From Gammaproteobacteria bacterium (GTDB taxonomy: Bacteria > Pseudomonadota > Gammaproteobacteria > Enterobacterales > Psychrobiaceae): DNA of 64,000 bases. Below the pieces are notes generated by a model. The model searched no databases. It saw nothing but the letters and a program-made list of their open reading frames with translations, and was not told where the DNA came from. Positions 45,788 through 58,390 of this stretch are shown here, piece by piece. Positions within the stretch are counted from its first letter, which is position 1; the number at the start of each line of letters is the position of its first letter. A program made the position numbers and the translations under genes. Location of the stretch: positions 1 to 64,000 of the forward strand of contig JABSRU010000006.1 in assembly GCA_013214965.1 (NCBI GenBank). The letters run 5' to 3'.

Positions 45788-46792
45788 ATGACAACAACTA
45801 TTACGGTCATTCCCGGTGATGGCATTGGACCAAGTATTATTGATTCAGCACTTCAAATCCTAGATAAAGTCGGATGTGATTTTAACTATGAATTCGCCAA
45901 AGCTGGTCTTGCTGCATTAGAAGAAACAGATGAGTTATTACCACAAGAGACCTTAGATCTAATCGCCAAAAATAAAGTCACTTTAAAAGGGCCTTTAACC
46001 ACACCAATCGGAGCGGGATTCACTTCGATTAACGTTAGTTTACGCAAGAAATTCGGTCTATACGCTAACTTACGCCCAGTGGTATCTTTTGAAGGCACTA
46101 AAGCGCGTTATGAAAATATAGACATTATCACCGTTCGAGAAAACACTCAGGGTATGTACTCAGGTGCCGGACAAGTCGTTAGTGAAGATGGTGAAGTCGC
46201 CGAAGCAATGAGTATTATTACTCGTACCGGCGCTGAAAAAATTGTTACTTTCGCTTATGAATTAGCACGTAAAGAAGGTCGCAAGAAAGTAACAGCGGTT
46301 CATAAAGCCAATATCTTAAAATCAACATCAGGTTTATTCCTTAAAGTCGCTCGCGAAGTTGGTGAACGCTACCCTGATATTGAATCACAAGAAATGATTG
46401 TTGATAACACCTGTATGCAATTGGTGATGAACCCAGCTCAGTTCGATGTGATTGTAACAACCAACCTATTTGGCGACATTTTATCAGACCTATGTGCTGG
46501 TTTAGTGGGCGGCTTAGGCATGGCTCCTGGTGCCAATATTGGTGAAGATGCAGCTATTTTTGAAGCGGTACACGGTAGTGCACCAGATATTGCAGGTAAA
46601 AACCTAGCCAATCCAACGTCAGTGATTTTAGCGTCAATTCAAATGCTAGAATACTTAGATATGAGCGATAAAGCGGAAAAAATCCGTAATGCCTTAAAAG
46701 ATGTTATCGCCTCTGGCGACCGTACTACTGCGGATCTTGGCGGCACTCACGGTACCACCGATTTCACAGCGGCAATCTTAGAACGCCTGTAA
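45788..46792 (+). CDS. NAD-type isocitrate dehydrogenase, short form
   Basis: The 334-residue enzyme belongs to the isocitrate/isopropylmalate dehydrogenase family and oxidatively decarboxylates isocitrate to 2-oxoglutarate. It has Pro-Gly-Asp-Gly-Ile-Gly-Pro at the start. The substrate loop Ser-x-Asn-Val-x-Leu-Arg-Lys-Lys-Phe fits isocitrate rather than isopropylmalate. The C-terminal nucleotide loop [10 protein letters not shown] lacks the basic residues of NADP forms. It is about 80 residues shorter than E. coli Icd and resembles the mitochondrial NAD type. It is monocistronic, with its own promoter and a strong terminator. Confidence 0.9.
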   Translation: MTTTITVIPGDGIGPSIIDSALQILDKVGCDFNYEFAKAGLAALEETDELLPQETLDLIAKNKVTLKGPLTTPIGAGFTSINVSLRKKFGLYANLRPVVSFEGTKARYENIDIITVRENTQGMYSGAGQVVSEDGEVAEAMSIITRTGAEKIVTFAYELARKEGRKKVTAVHKANILKSTSGLFLKVAREVGERYPDIESQEMIVDNTCMQLVMNPAQFDVIVTTNLFGDILSDLCAGLVGGLGMAPGANIGEDAAIFEAVHGSAPDIAGKNLANPTSVILASIQMLEYLDMSDKAEKIRNALKDVIASGDRTTADLGGTHGTTDFTAAILERL

Positions 46793-46806
46793 TAAATAAC
46801 AGCAAT

Positions 46807-46843
46807 GAAAAAGGCCCGCAAACTACATTTGCGGGCCTTTTTT
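46807..46843. terminator. Strong bidirectional terminator between icd-type gene and rlmM
   Basis: A perfect 12-bp stem AAGGCCCGCAAA (46811-46822) and TTTGCGGGCCTT (46828-46839) with a five-base loop is flanked by A-run and T-run. It lies 15 bases after the isocitrate dehydrogenase stop and just before the rlmM stop, so it serves both strands. Confidence 0.93.
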
Positions 46844-46849
46844 CAGCTA

Positions 46850-47917
46850 TTAGCCAATGATTCTGACCGACACTGTTACTTCTTCACGATCATGGTAAAG
46901 ATGCTTACACTGAATTTCATAGCGCAGGCCTTTTTTACGTAACTTAGCTTCAATATGATCTAGACATTTATAGACTTCAACAAAGCGTTTTTTCATCGGC
47001 AATTTTAAGTTAAAAATAGTCGCACGACACCAGCCTTTGGCTAACCAATCGCCCATTAAATCTGCCACCATAATTGGTTTTTCAACCATGTCACAAATCA
47101 TCCAATCGACATTTTTTTGTGGTTGGAATTTAAAACCATCTTCCATATAATGCGTCACTTGACCTGTTTCCATCAAAGATTCGGCCATCGGCCCATTATC
47201 AATCGCGCTAACAAATAAACCACGACGCACTAATTGGTAAGTCCACCCACCGGGGCAAGCACCTAAATCAACCGCTGTCATACCTGGTGCTAAACGCGTT
47301 TCGATTTTATCTTTAGGCACGAACAACAAAATCGCTTCTTCAAGTTTTAAGGTTGAACGACTTGGTGCTGCTGCTGGAAAACGCAACCGCGGGATCCCCA
47401 TAAAGAAAGGGGAATTATTTTCAGGGTATGAATACCCTAGAAATCCTTGGCTAGAATCAAGCATCATTAAATGGATAACAGGCTTTTTAAGATGCTCTTT
47501 ATTGAGCAAACAGCCATGTTTTCTTAACGCGCCGCGTAATGGCACGGTAAATTTTCGACAAAAACCCAGTAACTCTTTGGCTTCGTTAGTGTCGGGGGTT
47601 TCAACCCGTAAATCACCAGAAACAGGTAATTCACTAGCGGCATCGACAATCACACTAATACGATCATCACTGGGTAAATCTTTAAGCCTCGCGACTATCA
47701 CGATCATTTGGCGTGAAAAAACCAGTTTAGTGAATGCAATATTATTCGCTAATTTATCAGCCTCAGCCAACGTTTGAGTGACATACACTACATAACCTGA
47801 ATTATCAGAGACCAAACAATAGCCATAAACCCCCTGATCCGTGGCGACTTGTTGAATCTCACCGGCACATTCTTTCTCAAAACCGCGACGACAATATAGT
47901 AATAAACCTGTATCCAT
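46850..47917 (-). CDS. rlmM: 23S rRNA 2'-O-methyltransferase RlmM
   Basis: RlmM methylates the ribose of C2498 in 23S rRNA. The 355 residues have an N-terminal THUMP-like region and a C-terminal Rossmann-type domain with the SAM loop [11 protein letters not shown] near 221-231. The catalytic Lys-Asp-Lys-Glu-like pattern is represented by Lys residues around Leu-Lys-Leu-Pro-Met-Lys. Sequence and length match E. coli RlmM (YgdE). It follows DUF423 and gcvA leftwards, the same order as in E. coli (gcvA-ygdD-rlmM), and ends at a shared terminator. Confidence 0.96.
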   Translation of the reverse strand: MDTGLLLYCRRGFEKECAGEIQQVATDQGVYGYCLVSDNSGYVVYVTQTLAEADKLANNIAFTKLVFSRQMIVIVARLKDLPSDDRISVIVDAASELPVSGDLRVETPDTNEAKELLGFCRKFTVPLRGALRKHGCLLNKEHLKKPVIHLMMLDSSQGFLGYSYPENNSPFFMGIPRLRFPAAAPSRSTLKLEEAILLFVPKDKIETRLAPGMTAVDLGACPGGWTYQLVRRGLFVSAIDNGPMAESLMETGQVTHYMEDGFKFQPQKNVDWMICDMVEKPIMVADLMGDWLAKGWCRATIFNLKLPMKKRFVEVYKCLDHIEAKLRKKGLRYEIQCKHLYHDREEVTVSVRIIG

Positions 47918-47935
47918 CTTACTTACTCTACTTAC

Positions 47936-48328
47936 TTATTTGTTTGTTTTATTGCTAAAAATAGCAGCAACAATTAATGTTAACCAACCAACAATAAAAC
48001 TAATGCCCCCAAACGGGGTTAAAAAGCCTGCGATTTTAGCGCCACTGAACGCAAATAGATACAACGAACCCGTAAATAAAATAATACCTAGTGCAAACAT
48101 TCCAGCACTCGCTAACCACCATCGTACTTGAGTGACATGAAATAAGCCGGTGGCCACTAATAAGGCCAACAAATGGTAATAATGCATACTATTGGCCTTG
48201 GCGAAAACATCCATAAGATAAGGATTAGCGGCCATAGCAGGACTATGGCTCGCCATCGCAGCCAACAATGTGGCTAATGCCCCATTAATGCCAACAAAGA
48301 CTAAAAAGAATCGAGTAATACTATTCAT
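47936..48328 (-). CDS. DUF423 (YgdD-like) membrane protein
   Basis: The 130-residue protein has four hydrophobic helices and the DUF423 pattern, with Phe-Thr-Gly-Ser-Leu-Tyr near 90 and Thr-Pro-Phe-Gly-Gly-Ile-Ser-Phe near 105. Function is unknown. Its start is taken at 48328 (Met-Asn-Ser-Ile-Thr-Arg-Phe) because a GAGA site lies at good distance and the N-terminus fits YgdD; 48340 would add four residues. The start overlaps the gcvA stop by eight bases, so it is likely coupled to gcvA. rlmM follows after 18 bases. Confidence 0.88.
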   Translation of the reverse strand: MNSITRFFLVFVGINGALATLLAAMASHSPAMAANPYLMDVFAKANSMHYYHLLALLVATGLFHVTQVRWWLASAGMFALGIILFTGSLYLFAFSGAKIAGFLTPFGGISFIVGWLTLIVAAIFSNKTNK

Positions 48329-49259
48329 ATGTTTTCTCATTAACTTGAGGCTCGTTAGGTAGACGGGTGGATAATGCTTGTTCTTTAAATAGCGCTAACA
48401 TCCATTCTCTAAAAGCCTGAATCTTTCCTAATTCACTCATGTTCTCATCACTAACAATGTAATAGGCATTATTACTCACTAAAAACTCTTCAAAAGGGCA
48501 AACAAGCCGCCCTGCTTCAATCTCTGGTCGCGCCAGTAAACTATAACCTAAAGCAATCCCTTGACCATGAATCGCAGCCTGCAACACTAGCGATGACAAA
48601 CTAAAAATCGGTCCTTGATTGACATTGACGTTCAACGCTCCAACCTGATTAATCCAATTATTCCAGTCTTTTCTAGAAAAATCATGCAACAAAGTATGAT
48701 TTTTTAAATCATCATGACAACTGAGCTTTTTATCACCAACTAGCAATGCCGGAGAGCAAACAGGAATGAGAAATTCATTACGTAATTTATCGCTACGAAT
48801 CCCAGGCCAATGACCACGACCATAATAAATTGCAATATCGACATCATCCGTCAGTAAACCCTCATCGAGATCTATCGCTTTAATTCTGACGTCAATTTCA
48901 GGGTGGAGTGCACTAAATTTCGAGAGGTTAGGCACCAACCAGTGAATAGCAAAGCTTGGCGATGAGCTAACAGTTAATGTGCCGGTGGCAGTTTTAGACA
49001 ATAATTTTTCCGTAGCGACCCCTAAGGAAACAAAGATATCTTTAATATCAAGAAAATAACTTTGTCCCTCTTCGGTGAGTAACAAGGCACGATTTTTACG
49101 ACGGAATAACTTAACCCCTAAATTTTCCTCTAACGCTTTAATTTGATGACTCACCGCCGCTTGAGTCACAAACAACTCTTCAGCTGCACGAGTAAAGCTT
49201 AAATGCCGAGAGGCGGCCTCAAAAGCTTTGAGCGCATTTAATGGCGGTAATCGTCTCAT
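48321..49259 (-). CDS. gcvA: LysR-type regulator GcvA
   Basis: GcvA controls the glycine cleavage system in relation to glycine and purine supply. The 312 residues begin Met-Arg-Arg-Leu-Pro-Pro-Leu-Asn-Ala-Leu-Lys-Ala-Phe-Glu-Ala, the usual GcvA start. A winged helix-turn-helix follows (Ala-Ala-Glu-Glu-Leu-Phe-Val-Thr-Gln-Ala-Ala-Val-Ser-His-Gln), then a substrate-binding domain. The start at 49259 is chosen over 49283 because GGGAG lies eight bases upstream and conserved sequence begins there. kdsA ends 40 bases upstream; DUF423 and rlmM follow. The gcv operon itself is not in the window. Confidence 0.93.
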   Translation of the reverse strand: MRRLPPLNALKAFEAASRHLSFTRAAEELFVTQAAVSHQIKALEENLGVKLFRRKNRALLLTEEGQSYFLDIKDIFVSLGVATEKLLSKTATGTLTVSSSPSFAIHWLVPNLSKFSALHPEIDVRIKAIDLDEGLLTDDVDIAIYYGRGHWPGIRSDKLRNEFLIPVCSPALLVGDKKLSCHDDLKNHTLLHDFSRKDWNNWINQVGALNVNVNQGPIFSLSSLVLQAAIHGQGIALGYSLLARPEIEAGRLVCPFEEFLVSNNAYYIVSDENMSELGKIQAFREWMLALFKEQALSTRLPNEPQVNEKTYE

Positions 49260-49298
49260 TAATACACTCCCTTGTTCGGCCAACTCTGCACGATATAA

Positions 49299-51406
<2,108 letters not shown>

Positions 51407-51426
51407 AAAGCTCTCTCTTATTATTG

Positions 51427-52218
51427 TTAATGATAAATATCGGTTTGTTGTTGTAATGAATGTAGATGCATTTTCAGCACCGTTGAATTTGGATCGTCGG
51501 GGCAGTTATCAATAAAATAACTAAAATCATCACTGGCCGTTTTATAACATTCCAACTGCTGTAATAAAAATCCACGTTCCATTCTCTGTTGTGGGTCATT
51601 AGGTAAGATATCGAGTAATAACTGATTAAACAATAACGCCGTCTCAAATTTCTTTTCCAATAAACAGGCTTGCTTTAAACAGATTAAGAATCGTTTTTTG
51701 ACATTGTTAGTAGTGGCTTCAGCTAAATGCTCTTTTTCAAGCCGGATATGATCCCCAAGATGACCGCGAGCTAAAGATTCAAGTGTGGCGCGGCTTAATT
51801 CTTTCCCTGTCAAAGGGTCGATGTATTGCTGTTCAAATTTAAGGATTAATGCACCGGGGAAATCAATAATCGACAAATCAAGTTTGAGTGATTTTAATAA
51901 CTCAACCACCACAATTGCCATTAATGTATTATTACTCTGCCGGTCAATCATCAGAGAAAACAAATTGCTGCTGGTCATCGAAAAGTAATGATCAGCCGCG
52001 ATAGCAAATTGCCACTGCTGGTAAAAAATGGTTTTAAACTCAGTCCATATTTGAGCCGGTAGTAATTGTTGATTCGTCACTTGTGCAACATCATCACATA
52101 ACTCAAGCCAACATGATTGCCCGGGGTTAATGATTTTGTCAGTAGAGATTTGAACTGAAGCATAACGCACCAGTTCAAACGCCGAACTATCGCTGATATT
52201 AAAACTATCGTTAACCAC
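51427..52218 (-). CDS. sirB1: SirB1-family protein (transglutaminase-like plus TPR)
   Basis: The 263-residue cytosolic protein has the SirB1 layout. A transglutaminase-like N-terminal region contains Tyr-Phe-Ser-Met-Thr-Ser-Ser-Asn-Leu and Ile-Asp-Phe-Pro-Gly-Ala-Leu-Ile-Leu-Lys-Phe (near 125-135). A C-terminal TPR-like part contains Asn-Asp-Pro-Gln-Gln-Arg-Met-Glu-Arg-Gly. The N-terminal part is divergent from usual SirB1, with the Arg-x-Gly-x-Pro motif replaced by Arg-Gln-Ser-Asn-Asn. Function is unsettled. It starts with GTG, five bases after sirB2's stop, a conserved pairing. Confidence 0.85.
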   Translation of the reverse strand: MVNDSFNISDSSAFELVRYASVQISTDKIINPGQSCWLELCDDVAQVTNQQLLPAQIWTEFKTIFYQQWQFAIAADHYFSMTSSNLFSLMIDRQSNNTLMAIVVVELLKSLKLDLSIIDFPGALILKFEQQYIDPLTGKELSRATLESLARGHLGDHIRLEKEHLAEATTNNVKKRFLICLKQACLLEKKFETALLFNQLLLDILPNDPQQRMERGFLLQQLECYKTASDDFSYFIDNCPDDPNSTVLKMHLHSLQQQTDIYH

Positions 52219-52223
52219 TGGAG

Positions 52224-52610
52224 CTACCCTAAAATAAAGGGTTGTTTAAAAAGAGCCAAATTAGCAATAATCGCAATCCAACCTAATGCACCGACCGTAG
52301 TCAAAATTTTAGATTTCAGCGTTTCTGCACGATATAACGCAATATAAGCCAAAATAATATAAGCAATCACACTAATAAATTTTTCGGTGATCCACGCATC
52401 AACAAAAGGAAATTGATTGATGATAATACACAACATCAGCGCACTAACCAATAACAGAGTATCAGTGACTCGAGCCGTAATTTTCGCCCACTTTTTTTGA
52501 TGTATCGGCTTAGCGGCAAACATCATCGCGGCACGAATAATAAAAAACAGCACATTAAATACAATTAAACTCATGTGAATATGTTTAATCGGTGTATATA
52601 AAGCTTCCAT
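52224..52610 (-). CDS. sirB2: SirB2-family membrane protein
   Basis: The 128-residue protein has four hydrophobic helices, starting Met-Glu-Ala-Leu-Tyr-Thr-Pro-Ile-Lys-His-Ile-His-Met-Ser, which is a typical SirB2 N-terminus. The family is uncharacterised, though always linked to prmC/prfA and sirB1. The ATG at 52610 is chosen over the GTG at 52622 because GAGAG lies at proper distance before it. About 110 bases separate it from the upstream response regulator gene. Confidence 0.88.
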   Translation of the reverse strand: MEALYTPIKHIHMSLIVFNVLFFIIRAAMMFAAKPIHQKKWAKITARVTDTLLLVSALMLCIIINQFPFVDAWITEKFISVIAYIILAYIALYRAETLKSKILTTVGALGWIAIIANLALFKQPFILG

Positions 52611-52721
52611 AAAATCTCTCACATCTATTTTTGTAAGCCATTTTACTGTTTTTAGGTAATAATGCTAACAACCAAGAGTCAAAAGACTAAAAAAACAAAT
52701 AATAGCCTATTAATCCAGCTA

Positions 52722-54272
52722 TCAATCAGGGAAGCGCCGCATAATCTTTAAAAATCGCCCTTTATTTTCTAGAAAGATATTAACCAACTCAGGATCAAAG
52801 GCTTTATTACTATTCTCTTTAATATGATTAAGGCAAAAATCTAAATCATAAGCAGGCTTATAACAACGCCTGCTATGCAAGGCGTCAAAAACATCAACTA
52901 ACGAAACAATACGCCCAAAAAAATCTATATCCTTGCCCTTTAAACCATTAGGGTAACCTTTACCATCCCAGCGTTCATGATGAGTCAAAGCGATTTTCGC
53001 GCCAATTTGTAACACTTCTCGCTTCGAATCGGCTAATAAATCATGACCTTTTTGAGCGTGGGTTTTCATTTCAACCCATTGCTCAGCATCGAGTTTTCCC
53101 GGATAATTCAGTACACTATCTGGAATACTTATTTTACCAACGTCATGTAATGGTGCCGCAAACTTCAGTAGACGGGCCTCATTTTTACTGACACCGTAAA
53201 GGGTGGCTAATAATTCAGACATATCGGCGACTCTTTTTAAATGGTTACCCGTTTCTTTTGAACGCGTTTCGAGCGCATGACCTAATCGGTAAACAATCTC
53301 CCGCTGAGTATCTTCAATCTCCTGATTTAAAATGATATTGTCATATGCAATTTGTACATTTCGAGAAAATAATTCAATTAAATTATTATCATCTTCACTA
53401 ATATCCTCAGGTAAACCAGAAATAAATACTAAGGCCGATAGGCGTTCAAGATTCTTGTGATAATAAAAAATGTAACCATCGCCATAGACAAGATTCTCAT
53501 CACGATTCGCTTGCGAGTAATGTAACTTCAGTTCAGGGGGGAGAACATCCCACACGGTGTAGCCAACGCTACCAGAAAAACGCCCTTGTCCCGCGACAAT
53601 ACGCAATGAATCATCAACCGTTTTGACGCCATGTGTTTCCGCAATTAAAGAGTTTAAGACAAAGGCTCGATTGCCCCGTGAAAATACCGACGACAGCTGC
53701 TGCAGTAACCCTTGGGTAAAAGTGTCCATCGAACGAAAAGAAAATAAAGTAGAAGAGGCTTCAATCACCCGAATTAACCCCGTTCTATTGCGTTCAATCG
53801 CGAGTAAATCTCGGTAAGAACGAAAGGAAGCAATAATGGTGGTAAATAGACGCTGGGCTGTTAGCTCAGTTTTCGATTTGTAATCGTTGATATCGTATTC
53901 AACAATAACCTGACGCTCAGGGGCTTGGCCTGGTTGCCCTGTTCTGAGTACAATTCTAACTAGTTGATTATTTAATTCTTCCCGAATATATCGAGCAACT
54001 CGTAGGCCGGCATCATCGGTTTCCATCACAACATCGAGTAATACCAAGGCAATATCATTGGGCTGGTCAAGAATTTCTTTAGCTTGTTGCCCAGAGTAAG
54101 CACTAATAAAAGTAATACCACGATATTGATAAACAACATCACGTAATGCTAACTTCGTGACAATGTGTACTTCTTCTTCATCGTCGACGATTAATAACTG
54201 CCAGTTTGATGCTGTTGGCGTTTGCTCCTCGCCAACAGTAGAATCTTCGTTAGCAAACATAAAATCACTCAT
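52722..54272 (-). CDS. Response regulator with DUF3369 and HD-GYP domains
   Basis: The 516-residue protein has a receiver domain (about 25-150, phosphorylatable Asp in Val-Leu-Leu-Asp-Val-Val-Met). A DUF3369 sensor-like region follows (about 165-320), then an HD-GYP domain (about 325-510) with intact Leu-His-Asp-Val-Gly-Lys, His-His-Glu-Arg-Trp-Asp-Gly-Lys-Gly-Tyr-Pro. It is likely an active c-di-GMP phosphodiesterase controlled by phosphorylation. No cognate kinase lies nearby; the orphan kinase at 33.5 kb is a conceivable but unproven partner. It is inserted between prmC and sirB2. Confidence 0.92.
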   Translation of the reverse strand: MSDFMFANEDSTVGEEQTPTASNWQLLIVDDEEEVHIVTKLALRDVVYQYRGITFISAYSGQQAKEILDQPNDIALVLLDVVMETDDAGLRVARYIREELNNQLVRIVLRTGQPGQAPERQVIVEYDINDYKSKTELTAQRLFTTIIASFRSYRDLLAIERNRTGLIRVIEASSTLFSFRSMDTFTQGLLQQLSSVFSRGNRAFVLNSLIAETHGVKTVDDSLRIVAGQGRFSGSVGYTVWDVLPPELKLHYSQANRDENLVYGDGYIFYYHKNLERLSALVFISGLPEDISEDDNNLIELFSRNVQIAYDNIILNQEIEDTQREIVYRLGHALETRSKETGNHLKRVADMSELLATLYGVSKNEARLLKFAAPLHDVGKISIPDSVLNYPGKLDAEQWVEMKTHAQKGHDLLADSKREVLQIGAKIALTHHERWDGKGYPNGLKGKDIDFFGRIVSLVDVFDALHSRRCYKPAYDLDFCLNHIKENSNKAFDPELVNIFLENKGRFLKIMRRFPD

Positions 54273-54356
54273 AACAAATCCTTTTGCTCAAATTAAGATA
54301 AGAGCGTAATTGAGACTTATTTTAAGCGTAGTTTATAAATGTCGTTGGTACAATTA

Positions 54357-55205
54357 TTAAGCAGAGAAACCTAAAGTGACCCGATCGTGCCCCGCAAGAT
54401 CCGGTAAGGTTACAATTGAATTAAAGCCATGATTAGATAGAATTTTTCTCACCCCGGCGCCTTGTTCAAAACCATGTTCAAACAAAATAATACCCTTAGG
54501 TTTGAGAAAATTCAGGCTTTGCTTGGTGATATCAATAATATCCTGAAAACCATTTTGTGCAGCCACTAAAGCTGACTTAGGCTCAAAGCGAACATCGCCA
54601 GCGCTTAAATGTGGATCTTCACCATCGATATAGGGAGGATTAGAAACAATAAAATCACAGGCATGATGATAAGACAGGGCAACCTTGGTTAACCAGCTTG
54701 ACTGAATAAATTCAACATTATTAATCGCTAATTGTTGTTGGTTAGTTTGAGCTAACGAGACGGCTTGTTGGTTAAAGTCAACGCCAAGTAGTTGCCAATG
54801 GGGTTGCTCGCTCGCCAATGCTAACGCTATAGCACCAGTGCCAGTCCCCAAGTCAATCCCAACAGCTTGTGACGCTTTCACGTGTTCTAACACCAGCTCA
54901 ACTAATAACTCTGTTTCTGGTCGAGGTATCAGCGTTGCAGGGGAAACTTTTAACATTAACGACCAAAATTCTTGCTGACCAATAAGGTAAGCAACCGGTT
55001 CACCTTGCTGACGCCGCACAATCAACTGCTCAAACCGTTCAACCAATGCTGGCGCAATAATTTTATCAGGCCAAGTATAAAAATAACTGCAATTAACGTT
55101 TAATACATTGGCTAACAGCAGTCGAGCGTCAAACGATGCACTATCACTGTCAGGTAATTTCTCAGTTGCTGACTTTAATAATTGAGCCAGTGATAACTCA
55201 CTCAT
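54357..55205 (-). CDS. prmC: Release-factor glutamine methyltransferase PrmC
   Basis: PrmC methylates the Gln of the GGQ motif in release factors 1 and 2. The 282 residues have a helical N-terminal domain and a SAM-binding domain with Asp-Leu-Gly-Thr-Gly-Thr-Gly-Ala-Ile-Ala and the catalytic Asn-Pro-Pro-Tyr in Ile-Val-Ser-Asn-Pro-Pro-Tyr-Ile-Asp-Gly. The start overlaps prfA's stop by one base, as in most enterics, so it is coupled to its substrate's gene. Confidence 0.97.
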   Translation of the reverse strand: MSELSLAQLLKSATEKLPDSDSASFDARLLLANVLNVNCSYFYTWPDKIIAPALVERFEQLIVRRQQGEPVAYLIGQQEFWSLMLKVSPATLIPRPETELLVELVLEHVKASQAVGIDLGTGTGAIALALASEQPHWQLLGVDFNQQAVSLAQTNQQQLAINNVEFIQSSWLTKVALSYHHACDFIVSNPPYIDGEDPHLSAGDVRFEPKSALVAAQNGFQDIIDITKQSLNFLKPKGIILFEHGFEQGAGVRKILSNHGFNSIVTLPDLAGHDRVTLGFSA

Positions 55206-56296
55206 TAGCGGTTATCTTCAGCCAAGGATGCTAATAAATCGGCCTGTTGTTCATTGAGTAATGGTTGAATAATTAAATCAACATCGCCCTGCATCACATC
55301 TCCTAAACGATATAAAGTTAGGTTAATGCGATGGTCACTCACTCGTCCTTGCGGATAGTTATAAGTACGGATCCGTTCACTACGATCACCACTAGCCACC
55401 AGATTACGACGAGTTGAGTCTTCTTCTGCTTGGCGTTTTTCATCTTCAGCTTGTTGTAAGCGAGCAGATAAAACCGACATTGCTTGCGCGCGGTTCTTAT
55501 GTTGCGAACGCTGTTCCTGACATTCAACCACAGTGCCTGTAGGTATATGGGTAATACGAATAGCAGAATCTGTTTTATTAACGTGCTGACCACCAGCCCC
55601 CGACGCACGGAAAGTATCTACTTTTAAGTCCGCAGGATTAATTTTAATTTGTTCAGCTTCTGGAATCTCAGGCATCACTACGACAGTACAAGCCGACGTA
55701 TGAACTCGACCTTGTGATTCGGTTTCAGGTACCCGCTGTACTCGGTGACCACCGGACTCAAATTTCATCACCCCATAAATGCCTTCGCCTGAAATTTTGG
55801 CGATCACTTCCTTAAAACCACCTTGATCACTTTCATTAAGGGTCAGGATTTCAACGCTCCAACCACGGTTTTCAATATAACGGCTGTACATTCTAAATAA
55901 ATCACCAGCAAAAATAGCCGCTTCATCGCCACCGGCACCGGCACGAATTTCTAAAAAGGCATTGCGGTCATCGTTAGGATCTTTTGGTAATAATAGCACT
56001 TGCAGCTGCTCTTCAATCTCGGCTACCGCAGCTTTCGATGTTTTAAACTCTTCTTGGGCCATTTCGCGCATCTCAGGATCTTCATCCTTAAGCATTTCTT
56101 GAGCCGATGCAAAATCAGTTTCGGCTTCCTGAAATGCTGAAAATGCTTCAACTACCGGTCCTAAACTTGAGTATTCTTGGTTTAAGGTACGAAACAAATC
56201 TTGATTGGCAATAGTTTCAGGATCGCTTAATAGCGCTTCAACTTCTTGATGACGTTCGTCTAGACCTTCTAACTTAGCGTAAACCGTTGGTTTCAT
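55205..56296 (-). CDS. prfA: Peptide chain release factor 1
   Basis: RF1 recognises UAA and UAG and releases the finished peptide. The 363-residue protein has the Gly-Gly-Gln motif in [11 protein letters not shown] near 233. The stop-codon recognition motif is Pro-Glu-Thr in Arg-Val-Pro-Glu-Thr-Glu, near 190. The length is standard. It lies between hemA (124 bases upstream) and prmC in the conserved hemA-prfA-prmC order. Confidence 0.98.
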   Translation of the reverse strand: MKPTVYAKLEGLDERHQEVEALLSDPETIANQDLFRTLNQEYSSLGPVVEAFSAFQEAETDFASAQEMLKDEDPEMREMAQEEFKTSKAAVAEIEEQLQVLLLPKDPNDDRNAFLEIRAGAGGDEAAIFAGDLFRMYSRYIENRGWSVEILTLNESDQGGFKEVIAKISGEGIYGVMKFESGGHRVQRVPETESQGRVHTSACTVVVMPEIPEAEQIKINPADLKVDTFRASGAGGQHVNKTDSAIRITHIPTGTVVECQEQRSQHKNRAQAMSVLSARLQQAEDEKRQAEEDSTRRNLVASGDRSERIRTYNYPQGRVSDHRINLTLYRLGDVMQGDVDLIIQPLLNEQQADLLASLAEDNR

Positions 56297-56420
56297 TACT
56301 TTATAATCTCACTATTAGGAGCTAGCTATTGGCATGAACTGCTCAATGAACCAGACATAAGCTATTTGGCGGCTATTGTATTATAGGAAGCGCAATATAA
56401 ATACTTTTGGTTAACTTAAT

Positions 56421-57671
56421 TTACTCTTGATTGATGCCTAGTGCATCGCAAAGCACCGTTAGCTTATCAAACTCCCCAGCGTGACTTGCACTACTCATGG
56501 CACGCGTTGGACTATGAATTAACTTATTGGTTAACTTGTTAGCCAATTCAATCAATATTTTTTCAGCATCAGCGCCACTAGCTAATTTGGCTAATGACTT
56601 TTCAACTAACTCATTTTTTGCTGCCATACTTTGATCACGGTATTGTCGGATATAATCGATCGACTCTAACGAACGAGTCCAAGCCATAAATTCACTAGCT
56701 TGTTCAGCCGTAATCACTTCGGCTTCATCTGCTGCTGCCCGCCGCGAAGCCATATTTTGCTCTACAATGCCCTGTAGATCATCCACTGTATATAAGTAGA
56801 CATCATCTAAATCGCCAACTTGCGACTCGATATCTCGGGGCACAGCGATATCAATCAATAACATCGGTTGATGACGACGCGATTTCGTTGCCGTTTCAAC
56901 CATTCCTTTGCCCAAAATAGGTAAGGTGCTGGCCGTAGAAGAAATAACAACATCGGACTGCGCTAAGTGATCAGGAATTTGACTTAAGGTAATGGCGGTT
57001 CCGCCAATTTCATTGGTCATGGTTTGGGCACGCGCAATCGTACGATTGGCCACCGTAATATTGGTTGCGCCAGCTTCAATCAAATGTTTTGCCACTAGCT
57101 CAATAGTTTCACCAGCACCAATTAATAAAACATTAGTTTGCGATAATTCAGAAAAAATCTGTTTAGCCAAACTCACCGCGGCAAATGCAACGGAAACAGC
57201 ATTGGCACCGATGTTAGTCTCGGTCCGCACTTTTTTGGCCACTGAAAACGTCCGCTGAAATAATTTGTCCATCATTAATGCGATAGAACCAGCCGATTTC
57301 GCTGTACTGTATGCCTGTTTAATTTGCCCTAGTATTTGCGGTTCTCCGAGTACCAGCGAATCGAGGCCGCAAGCGACACGCATTAAGTGTTGAACCGCTG
57401 TCTCATTTTGATGGCTGTAAAGACTTTGTTGCAGCTCGGACTTTGAGATTGAGTGAAAACCTACTAACCAATCAATCAATTCTTCAGAGGACGTGTTGTG
57501 GCAATATAACTCAGTGCGATTACAGGTCGACAGTATCACGGCTTCACAGCCTTTATTGAGTAATTTCAATTGCTGTAAAGCGTCCACCATTTGATCCGGT
57601 GAAAAAGCAATTTTTTCACGCAGTGCAATCGATGCTGTTTTATGATTAATCCCTAAGGCAACTAAAGACAT
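56421..57671 (-). CDS. hemA: Glutamyl-tRNA reductase
   Basis: HemA reduces glutamyl-tRNA to glutamate-1-semialdehyde, the first step of tetrapyrrole synthesis. The 416 residues contain the catalytic Cys in Leu-Ser-Thr-Cys-Asn-Arg-Thr-Glu near 50, the NADPH-binding Gly-Ala-Gly-Glu-Thr near 188 and the C-terminal dimerisation helix. The N-terminal [13 protein letters not shown] is typical. It is divergent from lolB with a 143-base promoter gap, the arrangement seen in E. coli. Confidence 0.97.
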   Translation of the reverse strand: MSLVALGINHKTASIALREKIAFSPDQMVDALQQLKLLNKGCEAVILSTCNRTELYCHNTSSEELIDWLVGFHSISKSELQQSLYSHQNETAVQHLMRVACGLDSLVLGEPQILGQIKQAYSTAKSAGSIALMMDKLFQRTFSVAKKVRTETNIGANAVSVAFAAVSLAKQIFSELSQTNVLLIGAGETIELVAKHLIEAGATNITVANRTIARAQTMTNEIGGTAITLSQIPDHLAQSDVVISSTASTLPILGKGMVETATKSRRHQPMLLIDIAVPRDIESQVGDLDDVYLYTVDDLQGIVEQNMASRRAAADEAEVITAEQASEFMAWTRSLESIDYIRQYRDQSMAAKNELVEKSLAKLASGADAEKILIELANKLTNKLIHSPTRAMSSASHAGEFDKLTVLCDALGINQE

Positions 57672-57814
57672 GTATTTGGTTTCGACTATTTATGAGCAAG
57701 TTTGATTAAGATGAATTTTACATTAAATTGAAACCAAATTGAAAGCGTCTCTAGTGCCTAGATCAAAAAGAAGCTACCCTAGACCTAATCTAAGTCAATT
57801 TTTTAGCTGGTGGT

Positions 57815-58390
57815 ATGATTAAACGATTATTATTCCTATTTGTTCTGCTGTTTTTAACCGCTTGTGTTTCTAAAATACCCCCAACCTTTGTTTCAGGTGA
57901 GCCTCTCAATCATTGGCAATTTAATGGCAAGTTTGCGATTAAGACCCCGGACCAACGTCAAGGATTAAAAATTAACTGGCAACAAACAGGTCAACAATTT
58001 GATATTAGCCTATATACGGTTTTTGGTATCACTGTGCTAAAAATTAATGGTAATCAACAACTCGTCACCATTGAAGCAAATGACGGCCCCATCACAGGAA
58101 ATTCTGCCGAACAACTTATTTGGCAACTCACCCAATGGCATGTGCCAGTCAATAATTTGCAACATTGGTTAATTGGCCATGTTGATGATGCCAGTAATAT
58201 TGAAGTGGATAGCGCCGGCCATTTTATCAGTGGTGAAATTAGCGACCGCTTTGGGCGGCTCTGGCAATTGTCGCTGGGAAAATATCAAGAGATTCAGGGC
58301 CGAATGATGCCACACAGCTTACGTTTACAACACGGGAAGCTTTTCTTAAAATTAGCAATTAACCAATGGCAACTACAAAAATCACCATGA
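57815..58390 (+). CDS. lolB: Outer-membrane lipoprotein receptor LolB
   Basis: LolB receives lipoproteins from LolA and inserts them into the outer membrane. The 191-residue precursor has a lipobox Leu-Thr-Ala-Cys (Cys17). The half-barrel follows, with Trp-Gln-Phe-Asn-Gly-Lys-Phe-Ala-Ile-Lys-Thr early in the mature protein and Leu-Thr-Gln-Trp-His-Val-Pro centrally. The gene is divergent from hemA and its stop overlaps the ispE ATG (ATGA), the conserved lolB-ispE junction. Confidence 0.93.
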   Translation: MIKRLLFLFVLLFLTACVSKIPPTFVSGEPLNHWQFNGKFAIKTPDQRQGLKINWQQTGQQFDISLYTVFGITVLKINGNQQLVTIEANDGPITGNSAEQLIWQLTQWHVPVNNLQHWLIGHVDDASNIEVDSAGHFISGEISDRFGRLWQLSLGKYQEIQGRMMPHSLRLQHGKLFLKLAINQWQLQKSP